NCBI GenBank assembly: GCA_040880285.1
Contig: JBBDIT010000048.1
Coordinates: forward strand, 1 to 22,260
DNA from: JANQJA01 sp040880285
Lineage (GTDB): Bacteria > Pseudomonadota > Gammaproteobacteria > Pseudomonadales > Azotimanducaceae
Direction: 5' to 3'
DNA length: 22,260 bases
Shown piece after piece: positions 7,962 through 15,803 of this stretch (its first letter is position 1; every line of letters begins with the position of its first letter). The position numbers and the translations under genes are program-made. The notes below the pieces were generated by a model. It ran no database searches. It was not told the origin of the DNA and saw only the letters and a program-made list of their open reading frames with translations.

Positions 7962-8441
7962 TCAGAACAATCTTGCTTCCACCCCGGCCGCCATGAACAT
8001 ACCGAGTTCTTCACATTGATTGAGTTTGCTCTCATCCAGGTCGCCAATCACGATGACCGGATCATGAACCTGCTTGAAGGCAAAACCTGTAACGATTCGT
8101 TCAATACTTCTCAACGCGCCCTGGCCATCGTTACCCGCATTGATGAATACCGCATAGGGTAGGCCCTCGAGTTTCCCTTCAGCTGGATAATAAGTGCGAT
8201 CGAAGAAATCTTTCATAGCGCCCGACATATAGCCAAAGTTCTCCGGCGTGCCAAGAATGATGCCGTCGCACCAGAGCAGGTCGTCGACACCGGCTTCCCT
8301 CGCCAACCTGAACCGCACGTCAACAGCAATGTCTTCATGGCCCGCGCCTGCCAGCACCGCCTGCGCCATTCGTGCGGTATTGCCATTCTTGCTGTGGTAG
8401 ACAATCAACAGTTTATTCAACGTCTTGCTGGTAATAGCCAT
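7962..8441 (-). CDS. Flavodoxin-like NAD(P)H/quinone reductase family protein
   Basis: A 159-residue flavodoxin fold. The FMN phosphate-binding loop HSKNGNTARMA follows the first strand (KLLIVY), and GTPENFGYMSGAMKDFFDRTYY is the isoalloxazine-binding loop and following helix typical of WrbA and NADPH-dependent FMN reductases. It is probably a small FMN-bound electron carrier or quinone reductase. The ATG at 8441 makes the gene overlap the end of the upstream gene by 29 bases; a TTG at 8420 would shorten the overlap. No clear Shine-Dalgarno precedes either start, so translational coupling to the upstream gene is plausible. It is the last gene of the minus-strand block. Confidence 0.86.
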   Translation of the reverse strand: MAITSKTLNKLLIVYHSKNGNTARMAQAVLAGAGHEDIAVDVRFRLAREAGVDDLLWCDGIILGTPENFGYMSGAMKDFFDRTYYPAEGKLEGLPYAVFINAGNDGQGALRSIERIVTGFAFKQVHDPVIVIGDLDESKLNQCEELGMFMAAGVEARLF

Positions 8442-8940
8442 CAAAAAGATCGCGCCATGAATCGCCACCATCGGAAGACACTTCCCAATGCTGGCGCACA
8501 CGGCCATCTTCCAGGGGAGTCCAGGTAATGCGATCAATCATATTTTTGCCATCATGGGTCATTCGTTCACCTGATAGCTGCATACTCCCATTCACCATAC
8601 CACCAGCGAGGAACAGGTGGCCACCACCATTGTCTACCCAGGTCTGGTACCAACGGTCAGTTACCTTGTCGTAAAAATTGTAACTGGTACCCTGGTAAGC
8701 ACCACCCTTCCCTGTCCAGTTTTCCTGTATGGCACAGGTACCCAGGATCCTGTGCAAATGATTGGTACCCTGCTTTTCACCCGCCTTACTGTACGAGGTC
8801 CAGCGCCCCAACCAGAAATCAAATTGGTAATAGGCCGGGGTTGAACAAGGTGCCTCGGGCCCGGTTTCCTCAGCCTGGGCCAAAGGAAGCCAACAAGCCT
8901 GCATAAGCAACATCAGGGCGGCAGCCGTGGTTATTTTCAT
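8413..8940 (-). CDS. Secreted FDFWLG-type protein (DUF1579-like), function unknown
   Basis: A 175-residue protein with a clear signal peptide (MKITTAAALMLLMQACWLPLAQA, written here as residues 1-23) and a likely cleavage after AQA, so it is periplasmic. The mature part opens with CSTPAYYQFDFWLGRW, the hallmark of a widespread family of small secreted proteins often annotated as DUF1579-like, and continues with ILGTCAIQENW, GTSYNFYD and WYQTWVDNGGG. The repeated aromatic and glycine pattern suggests a beta barrel or sandwich that could bind a small hydrophobic ligand; this is inference. AGAGGAA lies seven bases before the ATG at 8940. It overlaps the flavodoxin-like gene downstream and sits 86 bases after the Rieske gene. 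Confidence 0.8.
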   Translation of the reverse strand: MKITTAAALMLLMQACWLPLAQAEETGPEAPCSTPAYYQFDFWLGRWTSYSKAGEKQGTNHLHRILGTCAIQENWTGKGGAYQGTSYNFYDKVTDRWYQTWVDNGGGHLFLAGGMVNGSMQLSGERMTHDGKNMIDRITWTPLEDGRVRQHWEVSSDGGDSWRDLFDGYYQQDVE

Positions 8941-9026
8941 TACGGGTTCCTCTTGCGTCGCGGTTGATCAATCGATAATTTGGTCATCACTCTACTGTTC
9001 CGCCATTACCTGAAATTGTTCACTAG

Positions 9027-9569
9027 TCAGGAAGAAGGCAGATCGATTGACTCAAGACGCAACGTATTTCGCGACACAAACCGGTAGTTAGGTACTTCAA
9101 GATTGGTAGGCGCAGTTGCACCTTCAATTACCCGGCCAGCATAATCATACTCACTTTGGTGGCATGGACAGCTAAAACCAATACCGGCATCATCGACGGG
9201 GGCAACCTCACATCCGAGATGGGTACAGTTGTTAAATGCCACAAAAAATTCAGGCTTCAATGCACGGAAATCATTTGCCGCAAATACAGGTTGTTGGGAG
9301 AAACCCGACGCAGGATCCTTGAGTTTCAGTCTTCCCGCCTCGATAGCCGCCACCATCTGACGCGATTGCCGGCGCACCAATACCCGCCGACCGAGCCAAT
9401 CGACAACTTTTGTCTCCCCCGGAGCCAGGTCATCCAACGCCACTTCCAGGCTGATGTCTTCAGTAAACCCGGGTATCCAGGATTTGACAAACGGATAAAT
9501 CACAAACCCCAGGCCGGTCACTGTAAAGGCCTGAACGACTCTCTCCAGCAATTTTCTACGACTTATCAT
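9027..9569 (-). CDS. Cytochrome bc1-type Rieske iron-sulfur protein (orphan)
   Basis: A 180-residue membrane-anchored 2Fe-2S protein. The cluster motifs are CTHLGC (C115, H117 as ligands, C120) and CPCHQSEYD (C134, H137 as ligands, C136), with C120 and C136 forming the usual disulfide. S139 and Y141 correspond to the residues that raise redox potential in bc1 Rieske proteins; Q138 replaces the usual glycine. SRRKLL near the N-terminus is Tat-like, followed by one transmembrane helix (about 12-30). The bc1-like neck and head segments (WLGRRVLVRR, KPEFFVAFNN) and NLEVPNYRF are present. No cytochrome b or c1 gene is beside it. It follows the degenerate HAD gene by 15 bases, suggesting co-transcription. 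It may be an extra copy for bc1 or serve another electron path. Confidence 0.88.
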   Translation of the reverse strand: MISRRKLLERVVQAFTVTGLGFVIYPFVKSWIPGFTEDISLEVALDDLAPGETKVVDWLGRRVLVRRQSRQMVAAIEAGRLKLKDPASGFSQQPVFAANDFRALKPEFFVAFNNCTHLGCEVAPVDDAGIGFSCPCHQSEYDYAGRVIEGATAPTNLEVPNYRFVSRNTLRLESIDLPSS

Positions 9570-9584
9570 CTATGGAATCATCAT

Positions 9585-10187
9585 TCAGATATACAGTTCA
9601 ATTTCTATAAGATGATTCACGTTGGGTACGGTTTCGTCAAATTCATCAAGACGGTCCATCAATAGCGCATGGCACCCAAGCGTTCGGGCATCCTCATAAT
9701 CCGACCCGTAATCGGCCCCAACGTAGATCATTTCCTCTGCGGACGCATTAAAGTGGCCCGCCATGGACCAGAGTGCATCGGACAGCGCGCCCATTCGCCG
9801 AATCGATAATGTCTGACTGGTGACACCGCCCTTGCGTAACACCCCGGCTGCATCCACCGGCCAATCTGCGACAATACCCACTGGCACCTGGCGCTTCGAC
9901 ATCCAGTCCAGCGCCAGGGGAACGTCATCGTAGAGTTGCCACGCCTGCGCTTGCGCCAGAGCGCGGTTGGCTCGTGCCAAGACGGGCAGTACTTCACCGA
10001 CAGCAACACCAGCGGCGTGAAGCGAGTCTGTAAAGTAACTGTCCCATGATTGGCGACTCGCAAAAAAACCCGTGACGACGGTATCGAAATCCCACTCAGG
10101 ATGTACCAGAGACGACATATACTCACACAGCGAAGGCGCAGGATGTGCCACCACGCCTTCGAACTTCAGAATCACCGCCCGTATCAA
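9585..10187 (-). CDS. Degenerate HAD-superfamily protein, probably not a phosphatase
   Basis: A 200-residue protein with the layout of a haloacid dehalogenase-like hydrolase, but every catalytic motif is altered. Motif I (usually FDFDG) reads LKFEG, so the nucleophile Asp is K8 and the acid/base Asp is E10. Motif II has A107 (IVADW) where Ser/Thr is expected. In motif III, GALSDALW lacks the lysine. Motif IV is VGADYGSD, keeping D163 but losing the first Asp. The fold-defining pattern (DVPLALDWM, YVGADYGSDYEDARTLGCHALLMDR) is retained. It is therefore likely a binding or scaffold protein. Translation probably starts at a TTG (10185-10187) three bases after the amidohydrolase stop, implying tight coupling. 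Confidence 0.75.
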   Translation of the reverse strand: MIRAVILKFEGVVAHPAPSLCEYMSSLVHPEWDFDTVVTGFFASRQSWDSYFTDSLHAAGVAVGEVLPVLARANRALAQAQAWQLYDDVPLALDWMSKRQVPVGIVADWPVDAAGVLRKGGVTSQTLSIRRMGALSDALWSMAGHFNASAEEMIYVGADYGSDYEDARTLGCHALLMDRLDEFDETVPNVNHLIEIELYI

Positions 10188-10190
10188 ACG

Positions 10191-11201
10191 CTAATCCCGG
10201 GCCTTGAGTCGATATACGCGCGCGGCGGTATTATGAAACAATGCGGCACGCTCCGCCGGACTCCTGAACTGGCTCAATTTCTTGAAGGCATTCCAAAGGA
10301 CATTGTAGGAGCAAGAATCCTTGTCCACCGGGAAATTACTTTCGAACATACAATGGTCAGCACCAAACGTATCTATGCAATGATCATAATAGGCAGCGGT
10401 CGCGTCCACCAGTTCATCTGACCCGGGTGGCCTGGTTCGTTTATGCCAACCAAAGCCATTGATCTTCATGTTGATACCCCCCAGCTTGAAGTACACATTG
10501 TCAAGCCCCGCAAGGGCACTCACCTTGTCTTTCCAGATCGCAAAGACTTGCGCTTGTTTGTCCTGGTAGGGTCCAATCCCCAATGGTCCACCAAAATGAT
10601 CCAGGATAATCGTGTTGGTCGGGAAGGCTTTTGCGAGTTCCACGAACTCATCCAATTGAGTGTGATAAAACCAGGCATCAAAGGTCAGTGCCATGTCGGC
10701 GAGGACGGCAAAACCTTCCCTGAAACGGTCATCCGCCATCAAACCTGCAGGCGGGTTTGAGTGCGAATTGCGGATTGTTTCTTCCTCATGCCAACCGGTG
10801 GCATGGCGGATACCACGAAAACGTTCGGGGCTCGCAGCCACGTGGGCCTCCAGGACCGATTTTACCTCCCTGCCCAGTGTCAGGTCTGCATGGCTGACAA
10901 TACCACTGGCAACCCATGTCTTGCTGTGGGCGTGACTCTCACTCCTCCGGGCAATCTTCTCAACAAACTCCGTCTCGCCCACGGGCCGAAGCGACGGATC
11001 CCCGTCCTGCCGGTACATGGACGCACACTCGACAAACACGGTGCTAACCACATTATGCCCGCTGCCAGTATCCGCGATAATTTCATCCAGCAGGTATCGA
11101 CTGCCAGGATGATCCCACAAGTGATGGTGCGGATCGCAAATTTCCAGTTCGGGTTCTAGCGTTTCTTCTACCGTCAATGCCAACCAATCGGTGTTATCCA
11201 T
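10191..11201 (-). CDS. Amidohydrolase-2 family metal-dependent hydrolase
   Basis: A 336-residue TIM-barrel hydrolase of the amidohydrolase 2 family (PF04909), which includes 2-pyrone-4,6-dicarboxylate lactonase, L-fuconolactonase and ACMSD. The first-strand metal motif is DPHHHLWD (residues 23-30), with LDHFGG mid-barrel and ESNFPVDKDS near the end providing the conserved C-terminal Asp region. It probably hydrolyses a lactone or decarboxylates a cyclic acid in catabolism of sugar or aromatic compounds; the substrate cannot be told. A GAGG stretch lies six bases before the ATG at 11201. It heads the five-gene minus-strand block and diverges from the Cof-type phosphatase gene. Confidence 0.9.
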   Translation of the reverse strand: MDNTDWLALTVEETLEPELEICDPHHHLWDHPGSRYLLDEIIADTGSGHNVVSTVFVECASMYRQDGDPSLRPVGETEFVEKIARRSESHAHSKTWVASGIVSHADLTLGREVKSVLEAHVAASPERFRGIRHATGWHEEETIRNSHSNPPAGLMADDRFREGFAVLADMALTFDAWFYHTQLDEFVELAKAFPTNTIILDHFGGPLGIGPYQDKQAQVFAIWKDKVSALAGLDNVYFKLGGINMKINGFGWHKRTRPPGSDELVDATAAYYDHCIDTFGADHCMFESNFPVDKDSCSYNVLWNAFKKLSQFRSPAERAALFHNTAARVYRLKARD

Positions 11202-11246
11202 GTCTGTCCTCGCCTCCGGTGATTGATCATGATAGCTTTGCCGTGT

Positions 11247-11270
11247 CTCGAACTAAACCTCGAACTAAAC
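11247..11270. repeat. Two perfect tandem copies of a 12-bp unit
   Basis: CTCGAACTAAAC at 11247-11258 is repeated exactly at 11259-11270 and followed by a near-copy of its first half (CCGAAC, 11271-11276). It lies in the 94-base gap between the divergent amidohydrolase and Cof-type phosphatase genes, where regulatory sites are expected. It may be a tandem binding site or a recent slippage duplication. Confidence 0.7.
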
Positions 11271-11295
11271 CCGAACCAGCCACAAAGTAGTCCCA

Positions 11296-12099
11296 ATGAT
11301 GAATATCAGCGCCCTCGCCATTGATCTCGATGGCACTTTGTTGGTCGGGGAAGAACTGCCGGAAGCTCACCGTCGCGCTGTGGCAGAAGCTCACGCGGCC
11401 GGAATCGAAATCATTATTGCAACCGCACGCTGGCGCCAAATGGCCGAGCGCATCAGTGCCCTGATGGGGATCCGGAAACCGATCATTGCATGCAGTGGTG
11501 CGCAGGTGTACGTTCCGGAAGGAAGGGACATTTTCGATCACCGTTTGCCGGCTGACTTTGTGGATGCATTTTACAAGCTCTGCAACACCCGGCGATGCAT
11601 GGTTACGGTGGCACTCGACAATAACGTCATCCTGAAACTCGATGCCCCCCCGGACCAGTCCCGACTGCCGGAAGAGCTGAAATGGGAACCACAACTACAG
11701 GCAGGCCCTCATGGTTCACCGAGGGCCGCGACTGTCCAGGGTGACGATGTCGTCGATATCGTCAGCAAGGACTTGCGAGCGGAATTCGTCGACTCCGTTA
11801 ACATTTATGATGCTGTCGGTCCTGATGGCAAGTTAGTCCTGATCGTCACGGCAAAGGCTGCAAGCAAAGGTCAGGCCCTGCTCGCTGCCTGCCAATACAG
11901 GGGTATAAACCCGGAACAGGTGGTAGCATTTGGCGACGCAGAAAACGACATAGAGATGTTCAAGGTAGCCGGGGCTTCAGTCGCCATGGGGCAGGCAAAC
12001 GACCTGGTAAAATCCTCGGCATCGTTGGTGACTCGTGCCAATACCGAAGCTGGTGTTGCCATCGTGATTGATCGCATTCTCCGGACAGGAAGCCTGTAG
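11296..12099 (+). CDS. Cof-type HAD-superfamily phosphatase
   Basis: A 267-residue HAD phosphatase of the Cof/IIB type, acting on small phosphorylated metabolites in the cytoplasm. All motifs are intact, in contrast to the degenerate HAD gene nearby: motif I DLDGT (D10, D12), motif II ATAR (T43), the motif III lysine K191 in ASKGQAL, and motif IV GDAENDIEM (D214, N217, D218). The IIB cap occupies roughly residues 85-185 and shows the variable insert usual for this class. There are two adjacent ATG codons (11296 and 11299) and no strong Shine-Dalgarno. It diverges from the amidohydrolase and is followed by 166 bases before the next gene. Substrate unknown. Confidence 0.9.
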   Translation: MMNISALAIDLDGTLLVGEELPEAHRRAVAEAHAAGIEIIIATARWRQMAERISALMGIRKPIIACSGAQVYVPEGRDIFDHRLPADFVDAFYKLCNTRRCMVTVALDNNVILKLDAPPDQSRLPEELKWEPQLQAGPHGSPRAATVQGDDVVDIVSKDLRAEFVDSVNIYDAVGPDGKLVLIVTAKAASKGQALLAACQYRGINPEQVVAFGDAENDIEMFKVAGASVAMGQANDLVKSSASLVTRANTEAGVAIVIDRILRTGSL

Positions 12100-12265
12100 C
12101 CATGCAACCGGACCCATGCAGATTCAGGGAACGGGATGGACACCACTCTCCCGGGTGGTTATACGGTCGACGGGCTCTACCACGGCATTTCTTGACGTGC
12201 ATCATGCTGAGCTTCGTAGTGCGGAGTAAAATTCAAGATGCAGGTTCAAATATGGAGATTTAATC

Positions 12266-12463
12266 ATGACCGTCAATGAAGGACTCAGGCTCGTCGCCGG
12301 CTTTTTTGTATTGCTCAGCGTACTGCTGGGTTACTTTGTAACCCCCTGGTTTTATCTGTTCACAATCTTTGTTGCCCTTAACCTGATGCAGTCAGCGTTT
12401 ACCCACTGGTGTCCGATGATGTGGTTCCTGGCAAAACTGGGGTTCAAAAACGAAACCGGCTAG
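12266..12463 (+). CDS. DUF2892 (YgaP-type) inner-membrane protein
   Basis: A 65-residue protein with two transmembrane helices (about residues 8-24 and 27-43) and the family pattern LNLMQSAFTHWCPMMWFLAKLG. This DUF2892 domain is found alone or fused to rhodanese domains, as in YgaP, and often lies near sulfur or detoxification genes; the conserved cysteine (C49 in HWCPM) may be functional. GGAGAT lies six bases before the ATG. It precedes the RND permease by 52 bases on the same strand and probably belongs to the same transcription unit. Confidence 0.9.
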   Translation: MTVNEGLRLVAGFFVLLSVLLGYFVTPWFYLFTIFVALNLMQSAFTHWCPMMWFLAKLGFKNETG

Positions 12464-12515
12464 GACTTCAAATGCACCCTGATATGCTGCTTCTTGACCC
12501 TGGCGATTAGTGTAA

Positions 12516-15500
12516 ATGGAACGCTTGCTCAGTGCTTGCTTGAAGAGTGCGACACCCCCAATGATCGCCCTGGTTGCACTTGTGATAGGCACGCTCGCGC
12601 TTGTCATGACGCCGAGAGAAGAAGAGCCACAGATCGTCGTGCCCATGGTGGACCTGATTGTTCGTGCACCGGGACTCTCGGCACGCCAGGTGGAGCGCCA
12701 GGTCACAATTCCGTTAGAGAAGCTACTCGCGCAGATTTCCGGCGTTGAACACGTATATTCAACGACTCGCACCGGCAACGCGACTGTCACACTACGTTTT
12801 TACGTGGGCCAGGATCGCGAGGACTCGTTACTTAATACCTATAACAAACTCTATTCAAACCAGGACAAGATTCCACCGGTTGTATCTGACTGGTTTGTCA
12901 AACCCGTCGAGGTCGATGACGTGCCTATCGTGGTGCTGGCACTCTGGAGTGAGAACCCCGACCTTTACAATGACTATGATCTGCGGCGAATGGCCAATGA
13001 AATATCAATCGCGCTGCAGGCAATTCCCCAGACCAACCGGGTCGAAGTGACCGGGGGGCGACCACGCCAGGTCCGGCTCCTGCTGGATGCAGATGCGCTT
13101 GCGGCGCGCCAGACAACACCCATCGACGTCATTGAGGCACTGGCTGTTTCGAATCGGTTGACGCGAACCGGCACCTTGATCGGACACGACAGGATCGAGA
13201 TCGTCGAAGCCGGCGATTTCTTTCAATATGCCGATGATTTAGCAGCGCTACCGGTCAACGTCATCGACGGTACACCCGTGTTCCTGCGCGAAATCGCCGA
13301 AATTTTCGATGGGCCTGCCCTTGCAACCAGCTACACATGGATCGATTTCGGCATTGGCAATAAAACCGAACATCCGGGTCCTGACAAGCGGCCCATGGTC
13401 GCCATCAGCGTCGCAAAACAGCCAGGGACCAATGCGGTCTGGGTTGCCAGTGATGTTCACGATCGAATCGCGGAACTCAAGGCACAATTCCTGCCGCCAC
13501 AAGTTCATGTTGAAGTACTCAGGGATTATGGTGAAACCGCCGATGAGAAGGTCAACAACCTGACCACCAGCCTTGGTATCGCAATTGTCACGGTGGTTGT
13601 CTTTATTGGTATCTTTCTGGGTGTGAGACCGGCTATCGTCGTCGGGTTAGCGGTGCCAATCTGCTATGGCGTGACACTCGGGCTCGACATGCTGTTCGGC
13701 TATACCATCAATCGGGTTACACTGTTCGCGCTTATCCTCTCACTTGGCCTTTTGGTCGATGACCCCATTACCGGTGTCGATAACATCGAACGATTCTTGC
13801 GAGAGAAGACCGGTGAAGTAGCCGATCGCGTGGTTGGGGCAATGATGGAGATCAGGTCAGCGCTATTGATGTCTACCCTGACAATCGCCCTGGCATTCAT
13901 CCCCCTGGCCTTCATCACTGGCATGATGGGGCCTTATATGGCACCCATGGCATTCAACGTGCCAGTGAGTGTCATCATGAGTACCCTGGTTGCATTCCTG
14001 GTCACGCCCTGGTTGGCCAGTCGCTTGCTTGTGCCCCATGAGCAAGTGCAAACGGTACCGGGTTCGACGCTCTACGGGCGCATCATCACTCCGGTGGTCA
14101 CAGACCCGAGAATTGCAAAACGCGTTCTGTGGATCGTACTGCTCTTGTTTCTGGCTGCGGTTACCTTACCGGCACTACGCCTCGTACCCCTTAAACTCTT
14201 GCCGTTCGACAATAAGGATGAGGTTCAGATTGTGGTCGATTTGCCGGAAGGCTCCAGCCTCGAAGAGACAGCCCGTACCTTGACGGCGATCGGTAACGAA
14301 CTACGCCTCATGCCCGAGGTGCGGGCGCTGGCTTATTTTGTCGGAGTACCTTCACCCATGGACTTCAATGGCTTGGTCCGTCACTATTATCAGCGCAATG
14401 CGCCGCATCTCGCCGACATTCGTATCACCTTGGCAGATAAACAAAACCGTGCCGACCAGTCCCATGCGCTTGTCCTGCGCATGAGAGAAGCCCTCCTACC
14501 GCTCTCCCGTCCCGGAACACTGATACGGGTGGTCGAGGTACCCCCGGGCCCGCCGGTTTTGTCCACACTGGTTGGTGAGGTCTATGCCGGTGATACCGTC
14601 TCTTACGAACAACAGCAGCAGGGCGCGCGCGCACTTGCTGCTCGCCTCACACTCGAGGCCCATGTCGTTGATGTGGATACTTCAATTGAGTCCACACAAT
14701 CGGTACGACGATTCATCACAGACAAACAAAAGGCCGCACTGTCAGGCATTTCCACGAAAGACATCAATGACACGCTAAAGGCTGCTAACGAGGGCGTCGT
14801 GGCGAGCTATTTGAACCTGCCTCGTGAAACCATGCCGGTGCCGATTGAACTGCGAGTTCCAACACACCAGCGAACCTTGATCAACGACCTTGAAGGTCTG
14901 TACGTTCGTGGCAGACCCGGCATTGCCAGAACCAATGCACAACTCGGACTCGGACCGGCACCCCAGGCACTGGTAGCCATGGGTGAACTCGGTAGATTTG
15001 AATCGCGCGAATCCGACCTCCCCATTTATCACAAGGACCTCAAGCCGGTGGTTTACGTTACAGCCGAGATCTCCGGGCGGACACCAGCGGAAGTCATCGC
15101 GGATGTAGTCGCAGATGAGACTGAACCCGGCAACGACAAGCAAGTCAGGCCGACCGGCTGGCAGCAGCGAACCTTCTTGTTCCCGGGTGGAACCAGCGCC
15201 TGGTCCATGCCGCCTGGTACCAGCATAAGCTGGAGCGGCGAAGGCGAATGGCGAATCACGTTGCGCGTATTCCGGGATATGGGAATCGCATTTGCCTTTG
15301 CGCTGATCGCGATCTTTATTGTCCTCAGGATCCAGACCCATTCCGCCGTGATTGCGTTGATCATTATGTCGGCAATCCCACTGACTTTTATCGGCATCAT
15401 GCCGGGTTTCTGGATACTTAATCTGTTGGGAACAAGGGAAGTGGCCGGTGCACCCGATCCAGTTCTTTTTACCGCAACTGCCATGATCGGCATGATCGCA

Positions 15501-15803
15501 CTTGCAGGCATCGTGGTTCGCAACTCACTCATTCTGGTGGAGTTCATTAAGCAGGCACAGCTGGCAGGTTCCGGCATCTCCACTGCCATCGTTCGTGCCG
15601 GCGAGGTACGAATGCGGCCGATCCTCCTGACGGCCGGCACAACGCTGCTGGGTAATCTAATTATTACGCTAGATCCGGTCTTTAGCGGACTGGCTCTGGC
15701 GATTATTTTCGGCATCCTGTCGTCGACTTTATTCACATTAGTTGTGGTCCCGGCTGTCTACTACCTGATGTTTCGTTCACCGGATGTGGAGCAGAGCACA
15801 TGA
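12516..15803 (+). CDS. RND efflux transporter permease subunit
   Basis: A 1,095-residue inner-membrane RND pump subunit, proton-driven and trimeric in known members. Transmembrane helix 1 lies near residues 16-33, a large periplasmic loop follows to about 345, helices 2-6 to about 500, helix 7 near 536-555, a second periplasmic loop to about 915, then helices 8-12. The helix 4 proton relay has D415 and D416 in GLLVDDPITGVDNIER. The position matching the AcrB helix 10 lysine is R1002 (VVRNSLILVEF). PREEEPQIVVPMVDL after helix 1 marks a subgroup of uncertain substrate. The ATG at 12516 lacks a clear Shine-Dalgarno. It overlaps the adaptor gene by four bases (ATGA). Confidence 0.95.
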   Translation: MERLLSACLKSATPPMIALVALVIGTLALVMTPREEEPQIVVPMVDLIVRAPGLSARQVERQVTIPLEKLLAQISGVEHVYSTTRTGNATVTLRFYVGQDREDSLLNTYNKLYSNQDKIPPVVSDWFVKPVEVDDVPIVVLALWSENPDLYNDYDLRRMANEISIALQAIPQTNRVEVTGGRPRQVRLLLDADALAARQTTPIDVIEALAVSNRLTRTGTLIGHDRIEIVEAGDFFQYADDLAALPVNVIDGTPVFLREIAEIFDGPALATSYTWIDFGIGNKTEHPGPDKRPMVAISVAKQPGTNAVWVASDVHDRIAELKAQFLPPQVHVEVLRDYGETADEKVNNLTTSLGIAIVTVVVFIGIFLGVRPAIVVGLAVPICYGVTLGLDMLFGYTINRVTLFALILSLGLLVDDPITGVDNIERFLREKTGEVADRVVGAMMEIRSALLMSTLTIALAFIPLAFITGMMGPYMAPMAFNVPVSVIMSTLVAFLVTPWLASRLLVPHEQVQTVPGSTLYGRIITPVVTDPRIAKRVLWIVLLLFLAAVTLPALRLVPLKLLPFDNKDEVQIVVDLPEGSSLEETARTLTAIGNELRLMPEVRALAYFVGVPSPMDFNGLVRHYYQRNAPHLADIRITLADKQNRADQSHALVLRMREALLPLSRPGTLIRVVEVPPGPPVLSTLVGEVYAGDTVSYEQQQQGARALAARLTLEAHVVDVDTSIESTQSVRRFITDKQKAALSGISTKDINDTLKAANEGVVASYLNLPRETMPVPIELRVPTHQRTLINDLEGLYVRGRPGIARTNAQLGLGPAPQALVAMGELGRFESRESDLPIYHKDLKPVVYVTAEISGRTPAEVIADVVADETEPGNDKQVRPTGWQQRTFLFPGGTSAWSMPPGTSISWSGEGEWRITLRVFRDMGIAFAFALIAIFIVLRIQTHSAVIALIIMSAIPLTFIGIMPGFWILNLLGTREVAGAPDPVLFTATAMIGMIALAGIVVRNSLILVEFIKQAQLAGSGISTAIVRAGEVRMRPILLTAGTTLLGNLIITLDPVFSGLALAIIFGILSSTLFTLVVVPAVYYLMFRSPDVEQST

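Noticed and set aside
12142..12159. ACCAC/GTGGT hairpin after the Cof-type phosphatase
   Set aside because: The stem has only five pairs and no T-run follows, so a terminator call is not supported.
12192..12232. TTGACG as a -35 box before the DUF2892 gene
   Set aside because: No acceptable -10 hexamer lies 16-18 bases downstream.
15053..15736. Long minus-strand frame inside the RND permease
   Set aside because: It is the antisense shadow of a strongly supported transporter gene and has no recognisable domain of its own.
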